A stretch of 36,393 nucleotides of DNA from contig JABDBG010000019.1 in assembly GCA_013288745.1 (NCBI GenBank), positions 1-36,393 of the forward strand. The letters are read 5' to 3'. Position 1 is the first letter of the stretch, and every line of letters begins with the position of its first letter. The notes under the pieces were generated by a model. That model was not told the DNA's origin. It saw only the letters and a program-made list of their open reading frames with translations, and did not search any database. This document shows, piece after piece, positions 1 through 5,493 of this stretch. The translations under genes were made by a program, and so were the position numbers. Source of the stretch: Bacteroidota bacterium. Lineage in GTDB: Bacteria > Bacteroidota > Bacteroidia > Chitinophagales > Chitinophagaceae.

Positions 1-827
1 TATTGAAAATAGCCCTGTAATTGCTTTTCTTTCGAAAAACATTTATCCTCCGTTCTAAGATCACCGGTATAAGCGTATTTCCATAAGTAATAGTTACCAC
101 TGATGCCTTCTTCCGTTGCGATCATCTGTACCATTTGTCCTGCATCATTATATTCAAATATAAAATCCGGGATGGCTTTTTGTTTTATCAGGTTATAGCG
201 TACTATATCAGTGATCCTGCCGCTATTATCATAATAGTAATAATAGTGTTTGCCGTAAACTGCCACTTCCTGCTCTTCAGAAACATTGCCCTTATCATCG
301 ATCGTAAAATCAACTTCCATTGAATCTTTACTATTTCTTATCAGCATCATTTTTACGGGCAATGATTTATCATTATAGGTGTACTGGCGAACTTCTAACA
401 GGGAAGTAACAAAGTCATCATCATTTGAACGCGAAACTGATGTTATAGATGTGATATTATTTTTTGCGTCATAGGCATATACAATGCTGGAAAAATTGGT
501 TTCTGAACTATCAGTCGTTTTTAATAAAAGTCCACCCTTGTTAAAAAAAGAGGTCACGATAGATCTACCGGTTGCTAAAGACTTGGTATAGGTCTCGATC
601 TTGCGGTAATCTTTACTGATATGTTTTTCACAAAAAAATCCTGTACTTGCAGTTCCATCAGATTCAAAGCTCTTTACAGTAACCATTCTCTTTTTCTGGT
701 CTTGCAATGCTTTTCTTTCTGTCATTACTTGCTTGGTGCCTAAAATATCCTTGTAATAATATTGTGCAATTGCACTGTATTGGATCGTTATGAGTAATAT
801 AGCGGCAATCAATAGTTTTTTGCTCAT
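1..827 (-). CDS. secreted hypothetical protein, C-terminus cut by window edge
   Basis: The reading frame starts at the ATG at 827 and runs off the left edge, giving about 275 residues with no stop seen. It opens with a clear signal peptide: MSKK, a hydrophobic stretch, then a likely cleavage after SAIAQ. The body has short repeated patterns of the type tY.YD..G.it.i, for example YAYDAKNNITSI, YYYYYDNSGRITDIV and FEYNDAGQMVQM. These resemble YD/RHS-like beta-strand repeats common in exported bacteroidete proteins. No catalytic motif was recognised. It is divergent from mazG. The signal peptide and open frame are seen directly. The YD-like label is inference and the function is unknown. Confidence 0.75.
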   Translation of the reverse strand, partial: MSKKLLIAAILLITIQYSAIAQYYYKDILGTKQVMTERKALQDQKKRMVTVKSFESDGTASTGFFCEKHISKDYRKIETYTKSLATGRSIVTSFFNKGGLLLKTTDSSETNFSSIVYAYDAKNNITSITSVSRSNDDDFVTSLLEVRQYTYNDKSLPVKMMLIRNSKDSMEVDFTIDDKGNVSEEQEVAVYGKHYYYYYDNSGRITDIVRYNLIKQKAIPDFIFEYNDAGQMVQMIATEEGISGNYYLWKYAYTGDLRTEDKCFSKEKQLQGYFQ

Positions 828-892
828 CGTTTTTTATTTCATTGTAAAATTACACCATTAAAGTATTGCATGGCACATAGTTACCAATAAGC

Positions 893-924
893 TTTAAACA
901 TCTAACAATTCTTTATTATTTTTA
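893..924 (+). promoter_or_regulatory. possible Bacteroidota-type promoter of mazG
   Basis: A TTTA element (893-896), a 20-base spacer and TATTTTTA (917-924) match the TTTG-N19-21-TAnnTTTG consensus with one mismatch in each box. Transcription would start near 929, about 17 bases before the mazG ATG. AT-rich DNA makes chance matches likely. Confidence 0.3.
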
Positions 925-945
925 ACATAACTCTATATCAATATT

Positions 946-1722
946 ATGGCAAACAACTCTGCGGAAGAATTTTTAAGGTTAATACAAATAATGGATGACC
1001 TCCGGGAAAAATGCCCCTGGGATAAAAAGCAAACCATTCAAACACTTCGCCAGCTAACGATCGAAGAAACGTATGAGTTGACGGATGCTATTACCGACAA
1101 TGATTGGAAAGGTATCAAAGAAGAATTAGGTGATATTTTATTACATATAGTTTTCTACGCCAAAATTGGCGCCGAAGAAAATAAGTTCACTTTAGAAGAG
1201 GTGATCAACGGGGTTTGTGAAAAACTGATCTACAGGCACCCGCATATATATGGCGATGTAAAAGTGAATGATGAAGAAGATGTAAAACGCAATTGGGAAA
1301 AGCTAAAATTGAAAGAAGGTAAGAAAACTGTTCTAAGCGGAGTACCTAAATCATTGCCGGCAACAGTAAAAGCCATGCGCCTGCAGGAAAAGGCCAAACA
1401 AGTAGGATTTGAATGGGATACTAAAGAACAGGTTTGGGATAAAGTAGAAGAAGAACAGCAGGAATTAAAAGAAGCGATCGCTTCAGGCGATAAAGACCAT
1501 ATGGAAGATGAATTGGGTGATGTATTTTTCTCCTTGATCAACTATGCCCGGTTCTTAAACCTGGATGCAGAGAATGCACTGGAGCGCACCAATAAAAAAT
1601 TCATCAGCAGGTTCAATAAAATGGAAGCAGCGGCTACGAGTACCGGAAAGCCATTGCAAGACATGACTTTAGAAGAGATGGACGCTATCTGGAATAAAGT
1701 GAAAAAGCAAAACAACACTTAA
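946..1722 (+). CDS. mazG: nucleoside triphosphate pyrophosphohydrolase MazG
   Basis: MazG hydrolyses (d)NTPs to NMP and pyrophosphate in the cytoplasm, clearing aberrant nucleotides and influencing (p)ppGpp metabolism. The 258-residue protein has the usual two tandem MazG domains. The first carries EExxE at 40-44 followed by E60 and D63 (EELGD). The second carries EExxE at 169-173 followed by E189 and D192 (DELGD). These acidic residues bind Mg2+. The hallmark CPWD is at 23-26. Length matches the E. coli-type enzyme (about 263). The stop overlaps the stop of the convergent polX-like gene by four bases, so there is no room for a terminator between them. Confidence 0.95.
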   Translation: MANNSAEEFLRLIQIMDDLREKCPWDKKQTIQTLRQLTIEETYELTDAITDNDWKGIKEELGDILLHIVFYAKIGAEENKFTLEEVINGVCEKLIYRHPHIYGDVKVNDEEDVKRNWEKLKLKEGKKTVLSGVPKSLPATVKAMRLQEKAKQVGFEWDTKEQVWDKVEEEQQELKEAIASGDKDHMEDELGDVFFSLINYARFLNLDAENALERTNKKFISRFNKMEAAATSTGKPLQDMTLEEMDAIWNKVKKQNNT

Positions 1723-3404
1723 ATATTTTTTAATTTTTTTCGCTCACTTACAAAAGCATCGAATTCTTTCAAACTAAAGCTGCTCAGGTTCTGTTCTTTG
1801 GTTACCATTGCTTTTTGTGCCATCAATACACCGTACCTGATATCATTAAATCCATCCGTAACATGCGCATCAGGATCAATTGATATCAATACATTTTTAT
1901 TTAACGCATAGTCAATATGTTTCCAATCAATATCTAAGCGACTGGGATGCGCGTTAAGCTCTATTACTACATTATTAGCTGCACAGGCATCAACGATCTT
2001 TCTATGATCAACAGGATAGCCCTTACGACTTAATAGTAACCTGCCGGTTAAATGTCCTAAAATAGTTGTGTATGGATTTTCAATTGCTTTGATAAGGCGG
2101 AGCATTGCTTTTTCTTCCGTCATTTTTAAATTACTGTGTATTGAAGCGATCACAAGGTCGAAAGTAGATAGGATACTATTGCTATAATCAAGATTGCCAT
2201 CATTCAATATATCAGATTCAATGCTTTTGAATATTTTAAAGGAAGTAAACTTACTATTTAACTCATCAATTTGTAAATGCTGTTGTTGAATACGTTCTTC
2301 AGTTAAGCCATTAGCATAAAAAGCACTTTTACTATGGTCGCTGATCACAAGGTACTCGAAACCCTTTGCCATAGCTGCTTTTGCCATCTCTTCCAATGTA
2401 TTGCTGCCATCGCTCCAGTTGCTATGGCTATGGATGATACCCTTAATATCGGTAGGCTGTATCACATCGGGAATAGAAGTAGTGACTGCAGCATCGATGA
2501 TCGATACATTTTCTCTGAGAAAAGGTTCAATGTATTGAATGCCTGCACTATCAAAAACGGATCGGTCAGTATTATCAGTTGCCGTATATTTTGCTGCAGG
2601 ATATTGCTGTTTAAAGGCGGTAATGAATTCTTCTGAACCCGTCGTATTGAATAAACGTTCTGTAAAAGATGCTTTATCTCCTGTATAAAAGCGAAGCTTT
2701 AATCCGTTTGTTAGTTTAAACAGAATACTAGTTGCCGTTTCTTCCAATATTTCGGGAGGGTTGGCACTTTGCATTTTCTGTTTTACCAATTCATTGGTAG
2801 CCGTAACTACAAATTCGATTTCATTAATGGTACTTTCTTGTCTTCTATAGGCTCCCGTAACGTTAATAACTTCTGGAAAAAATATTTTTTCCAGGTAGCC
2901 ATTTATTTGCGAAAAAACGGTTTCTACCTGCTGAAATAAAAAAATCCCCTCATTTCGAAAATAGAATTCGATGTTGTCCTGAATGTTCGTTTGTGTTTTT
3001 TCTCCGAAGCCTTTGAATAATTTTAAACGATTTTCCTGACATGCATATAATAATTCACCAACGGTTTCTATTTGCATTTCTTTCCAGATGGTAGCAATTT
3101 TTTTCGGACCGATTCCTTTTATACTCAACATCTCAATAATGCCGGGTGGTGTTTTTTCTATCATTTCTTTCAACACGATCAGTTCACCGGTATCTAATAA
3201 TTCAATTATTTTTTTACCGGTAGATTCTCCGATGCCTTTAATGCCGAATAATGTTTCTCTCGGCGTTTCACTTAATTGTGCAGGAAGCTTCTCTATCGTG
3301 TAAGCCGCTATGGCGTAGGATTTGGACTTAAAGCTATTTTCTCCATGTATGTCCATTAGCTTAGATAGAAAAGAAAAGTTATCTGCGATCTGCGAATTAT
3401 CCAT
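1719..3404 (-). CDS. PolX-like protein: helix-hairpin-helix, degenerate polymerase and PHP domains
   Basis: This is a 561-residue protein of the bacterial PolX family, which combines a family-X DNA polymerase with a PHP 3'-5' exonuclease and is linked to base-excision repair. An N-terminal pol-beta 8-kDa-like region with HhH motifs (GIKGIGEST near 54-62, SIKGIGPKK near 94-102) is followed by the palm region. A PHP domain starts near 320 with H325-S-H327, D332, SDH 355-357, E396, H423, H451 and DPDAH 510-514, so the metal-binding set looks complete. The palm is abnormal: the usual GSxRRG is GAYRRQ (184-189), the DxD pair is E195-I-E197, and the third aspartate position (VDLR in active enzymes) appears to be K236. 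The nuclease is probably active and polymerase activity is doubtful. The ATG at 3404 is the natural start. Confidence 0.88.
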   Translation of the reverse strand: MDNSQIADNFSFLSKLMDIHGENSFKSKSYAIAAYTIEKLPAQLSETPRETLFGIKGIGESTGKKIIELLDTGELIVLKEMIEKTPPGIIEMLSIKGIGPKKIATIWKEMQIETVGELLYACQENRLKLFKGFGEKTQTNIQDNIEFYFRNEGIFLFQQVETVFSQINGYLEKIFFPEVINVTGAYRRQESTINEIEFVVTATNELVKQKMQSANPPEILEETATSILFKLTNGLKLRFYTGDKASFTERLFNTTGSEEFITAFKQQYPAAKYTATDNTDRSVFDSAGIQYIEPFLRENVSIIDAAVTTSIPDVIQPTDIKGIIHSHSNWSDGSNTLEEMAKAAMAKGFEYLVISDHSKSAFYANGLTEERIQQQHLQIDELNSKFTSFKIFKSIESDILNDGNLDYSNSILSTFDLVIASIHSNLKMTEEKAMLRLIKAIENPYTTILGHLTGRLLLSRKGYPVDHRKIVDACAANNVVIELNAHPSRLDIDWKHIDYALNKNVLISIDPDAHVTDGFNDIRYGVLMAQKAMVTKEQNLSSFSLKEFDAFVSERKKLKNI

Positions 3405-3447
3405 GTATCAAAAATAATAAAAGTTGAATGTAGTAGGTACAAAAAAA

Positions 3448-3471
3448 AAGCCCTGGTGAAAACCAGGACTT
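3448..3471 (-). terminator. rho-independent terminator of the histone-like gene
   Basis: Read on the minus strand, AAGTCCTGG (3471-3463), loop TTTTCA and CCAGGGCTT (3456-3448) form a 9-bp stem with one G-T pair, followed by a T run to 3441. It lies 32 bases beyond the stop of the small K/A/P gene. A second, weaker hairpin (TTTGCTTT / AAAGCAAA, 3481-3500) lies between the two. Confidence 0.85.
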
Positions 3472-3502
3472 AGATATTTTTTTGCTTTGAAAAAAGCAAA
3501 AA

Positions 3503-3649
3503 CTACTTCTTTTTAGGAGCAGCTTTCTTCTTTGGAGCAGCTTTCTTTTTAGGAGCAGCTTTCTTCTTTGGAGCAGCTTTTTTAGGAGCAGCCTTTTTTA
3601 CAGCTTTTTTTGGAGCCGCTTTTTTCGCAGCTTTTTTTGCAGTTGCCAT
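3503..3649 (-). CDS. histone H1-like lysine/alanine/proline-rich small basic protein
   Basis: This is a 48-residue frame from the ATG at 3649 to TAG at 3505-3503. It consists almost entirely of Lys, Ala and Pro: it begins MATAKKAAKKAAPKKA and ends in repeated AAPKKK units. No acidic or aromatic residues are present. The composition matches the C-terminal tails of eukaryotic histone H1 and bacterial H1-like (Hc1/AlgP-type) nucleoid proteins, so binding to DNA or RNA is the likely role. It has its own promoter candidate (3684-3714) and terminator (3448-3471), so it is probably a single-gene unit behind rpmA. The repeated codons in alternating AAG/AAA order argue for real coding. Role in the cell is inferred from composition only. 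Confidence 0.8.
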   Translation of the reverse strand: MATAKKAAKKAAPKKAVKKAAPKKAAPKKKAAPKKKAAPKKKAAPKKK

Positions 3650-3683
3650 GTTTTTAAAATTTAAATGGTTAGTAAATAATACT

Positions 3684-3714
3684 TAAAATTAAAAACATTT
3701 TCCGAACTACCAAA
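3684..3714 (-). promoter_or_regulatory. Bacteroidota-type promoter for the histone-like gene
   Basis: On the minus strand TTTG (3714-3711), a 19-base spacer and TAATTTTA (3691-3684) match TTTG-N19-TAnnTTTG with only the last base different. The predicted start near 3679 gives a leader of about 30 bases before the ATG at 3649. Confidence 0.5.
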
Positions 3715-3727
3715 AAAAATTATTTAT

Positions 3728-4007
3728 TTATGCGATTGCTTCAACCAAAACTTCCATCGGTTTGATAGAAATTACGGTCTTATCGTTTCTTCCTTTTTTG
3801 TATTCTACAACTCCATCAGTCAATGCAAACAAAGTGAAATCTTTACCACATCCAACATTTTTGCCGGGATGATAAACTGTTCCACGTTGACGAACAATGA
3901 TGTTGCCTGATATAGCAGGTTGACCACCATAAATTTTTACACCTAGTCTTTTGCTTTGCGAGTCGCGGCCGTTCTTAACCGAGCCTTCACCTTTTTTTGT
4001 GTGCCAT
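3728..4007 (-). CDS. rpmA: 50S ribosomal protein L27, reading frame shifted by one base in an A7 tract
   Basis: L27 sits at the peptidyl-transferase centre of the 50S subunit. From the ATG at 4007 the frame reads MAHKK and then R and TGA, because the minus strand has seven A's (T7 at 3992-3998). Removing one A gives an uninterrupted 92-residue L27: [20 protein letters not shown] at the start, then VYHPGKN and [10 protein letters not shown], ending at TAA (3730-3728). The span of 280 bases equals 93 codons plus one, so only a single base is in excess. The gene follows rplU in the usual rplU-rpmA order. L27 is normally essential, so this is either a homopolymer sequencing error or a recoded gene; a true pseudogene is unlikely unless another copy exists. 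Confidence 0.9.
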
Positions 4008-4064
4008 TGTTTATTGTTTTAAGTTGTCCGTTTTAAATTGTAAGCAATAAGTTTTAAAAAACTT

Positions 4065-4092
4065 ATTACCTATTACTTATCACTTATTACTT
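4065..4092. repeat. heptamer tandem repeat between rplU and rpmA
   Basis: Four adjacent 7-base units read ATTACCT, ATTACTT, ATCACTT, ATTACTT and end two bases before the rplU stop codon. Next to them is an AT-rich inverted repeat, AATAAGTTTT / AAAACTTATT (4046-4067), which could form a weak hairpin between the two ribosomal protein genes. Confidence 0.75.
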
Positions 4093-4094
4093 GA

Positions 4095-4400
4095 TTAAGC
4101 GATTCCAGTTACTTTAATGTGAGTATACTGTGTACGATGTCCGTGTTTTTTACGGAAACCTTTTCTTCTTTTCATTTTAAAGGCAATTACTTTATCGCCT
4201 TGAATTAGGTCGGCAATTATTTCTGCCTTTACTACTGCTTTAACATCTTTTCCAGATAAAACTTTATCGCCAGAATGAGTGAACAGAACTTCTGCAAACT
4301 CTACTTTGTCGCCTTGTTTACCTTCAAGATGTGGTACATACAAGCTATCGCCTGCTTTAACCTTAAACTGTTGACCTGCTATTTTAACTACTGCTAACAT
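4095..4400 (-). CDS. rplU: 50S ribosomal protein L21
   Basis: L21 binds 23S rRNA in the large subunit. From the ATG at 4400 the product is 101 residues beginning MLAVVKIAGQQFKV, the standard L21 opening. An in-frame ATG three codons upstream (4409, adding MGN) is possible but would extend beyond the family's usual N-terminus and would overlap a promoter-like box. The C-terminal half holds the basic KMKRRKGFRKKHGHRTQYT segment that contacts rRNA. rpmA follows after an 87-base spacer, the usual L21-L27 arrangement. Confidence 0.95.
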   Translation of the reverse strand: MLAVVKIAGQQFKVKAGDSLYVPHLEGKQGDKVEFAEVLFTHSGDKVLSGKDVKAVVKAEIIADLIQGDKVIAFKMKRRKGFRKKHGHRTQYTHIKVTGIA

Positions 4401-4406
4401 ATTACC

Positions 4407-4428
4407 CAAATTTAGGACGGCGAAGGTA
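4407..4428 (-). promoter_or_regulatory. two overlapping -7-like boxes upstream of rplU
   Basis: On the minus strand TACCTTCG (4428-4421) and TAAATTTG (4414-4407) both resemble TAnnTTTG. The first would give a leader of about 14 bases before the ATG at 4400. The second, a full match, would start transcription almost on the ATG. No good TTTG box was seen 19-21 bases upstream of either, so which one is used is open. Confidence 0.35.
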
Positions 4429-4436
4429 AGGCTTTT

Positions 4437-4471
4437 AATTAATAATTGATAATTAAAAATGAATAATTATC
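4437..4471. repeat. heptamer tandem repeat in the rplU/plsC intergenic region
   Basis: Five adjacent 7-base units read AATTAAT, AATTGAT, AATTAAA, AATGAAT, AATTATC. They lie in the 244-base divergent region between rplU and plsC. Nothing else was recognised there apart from the promoter-like boxes and a second heptamer tract at 4586. Confidence 0.7.
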
Positions 4472-4585
4472 CAGAAATATTGAGGAGTATACTACTTACT
4501 ACCATTGTGTTAGGTGTATTTTAAAGGGATAAATGCTGGAGAAGGTTCAAAATTATTGATATTCAGCTAAATAAGCAGGTTTTGA

Positions 4586-4627
4586 GTTTTACTTTTCGGT
4601 TTTGCCTTTTTACTTTTTACTTATTAT
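4586..4627. repeat. T-rich heptamer tandem repeat just upstream of plsC
   Basis: Six adjacent 7-base units read GTTTTAC, TTTTCGG, TTTTGCC, TTTTTAC, TTTTTAC, TTATTAT. The tract ends 17 bases before the plsC ATG, so it would lie in or near the promoter and leader of that gene. Confidence 0.7.
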
Positions 4628-4644
4628 TATATTCGCTGTAAGTT

Positions 4645-5409
4645 ATGCGTTACTTACTTTTTCCGCTCAGGTTATTATATACTATATACACAGCTGCCCT
4701 ATTTCTGGCTTTTTTACTCATTTTCTTCCCTGTAACGGTGATAGCTGCATTTTTTGGTAAGATCAAGGGTGGAAACTTCATTTTAAAGATCTGCAGGCTT
4801 TGGACGGATATTCAGTTGCCTTTGTGTGCCATTTTTCACCGGAACTTATATGAAGTGCCGCACGACAGAAATAAACAATACATTTTTGTAGTGAATCATA
4901 TCTCTTACATGGATATTCCGATCATGTTACAGGCAGTGCGTAAACAGAATTTCAGGATACTTGGCAAATATGAAATAAGTAAAGTGCCGTTATTTGGTTT
5001 TCTTTATAAGTACGTGGTGGTTTTGGTGGATAGAAGCAGCGCATCCAAAAGGGCAACAAGTGTAAAGCAATTAAGATCGGTGATCAATAAAGGCATATCG
5101 GTTTTACTTTGTCCCGAAGGGACTTTCAATGAAACACATCAGCCTTTAAAAGAATTTTACGATGGCGCTTTCAAACTGGCCATTGAAACACAAACACCGA
5201 TAAAGCCAATATTATTTTTAGATACCTACGATATATTAAACTACAACAGCATGTTCTCTTTAACACCGGGAAGATCAAGAGCCATTTATTTAGATGAAGT
5301 GCCTGTTGAAGGATTGGCAATAACTGATACGAAAATATTGAGAGACAAAGTATATAAAATAATGGAAGAGCGTTTGGTATATTATAAAGCAAGCTGGATT
5401 GATAATTGA
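4645..5409 (+). CDS. plsC: 1-acyl-sn-glycerol-3-phosphate acyltransferase (PlsC family)
   Basis: This 254-residue membrane-associated enzyme should transfer an acyl chain to lysophosphatidic acid to make phosphatidic acid, the second acylation in phospholipid synthesis. A hydrophobic N-terminal segment (about 10-37) anchors it. The catalytic NHISYMD (N84, H85 and D90 of the HX4D motif) is followed by GKYEISKVPLFG (107-118) and the substrate-binding PEGT (157-160). All four core motif regions are in the expected order. Some family members acylate ornithine lipids or other acceptors, so the exact acceptor is inferred. The last codons and stop (ATT GAT AAT TGA) lie inside a heptamer tandem repeat. 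Confidence 0.88.
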   Translation: MRYLLFPLRLLYTIYTAALFLAFLLIFFPVTVIAAFFGKIKGGNFILKICRLWTDIQLPLCAIFHRNLYEVPHDRNKQYIFVVNHISYMDIPIMLQAVRKQNFRILGKYEISKVPLFGFLYKYVVVLVDRSSASKRATSVKQLRSVINKGISVLLCPEGTFNETHQPLKEFYDGAFKLAIETQTPIKPILFLDTYDILNYNSMFSLTPGRSRAIYLDEVPVEGLAITDTKILRDKVYKIMEERLVYYKASWIDN

Positions 5410-5439
5410 TTAATTGTTAATGATAAATTGTTAACAATA
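5398..5439. repeat. heptamer tandem repeat spanning the plsC stop codon
   Basis: Six adjacent 7-base units read ATTGATA, ATTGATT, AATTGTT, AATGATA, AATTGTT, AACAATA. The array begins within the last codons of plsC and runs into the plsC-priA spacer. Confidence 0.75.
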
Positions 5440-5452
5440 CCATAGAGAAAAA

Positions 5453-5492
5453 CAATTCAACAATTCAACAATAAAACAATAGAACAATAGAT
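5453..5492. repeat. octamer tandem repeat abutting the priA start
   Basis: Five adjacent 8-base units read CAATTCAA, CAATTCAA, CAATAAAA, CAATAGAA, CAATAGAT. The array ends one base before the TTG start of priA, and the last unit supplies the TAG that closes that frame upstream. Copy-number change here would alter the leader immediately before the start codon. Confidence 0.8.
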
Positions 5493-5493
5493 C

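Noticed and set aside
135-323. 62-codon plus-strand frame
   Set aside because: It lies opposite the signal-peptide-bearing partial gene at 1-827 and has no recognisable features.
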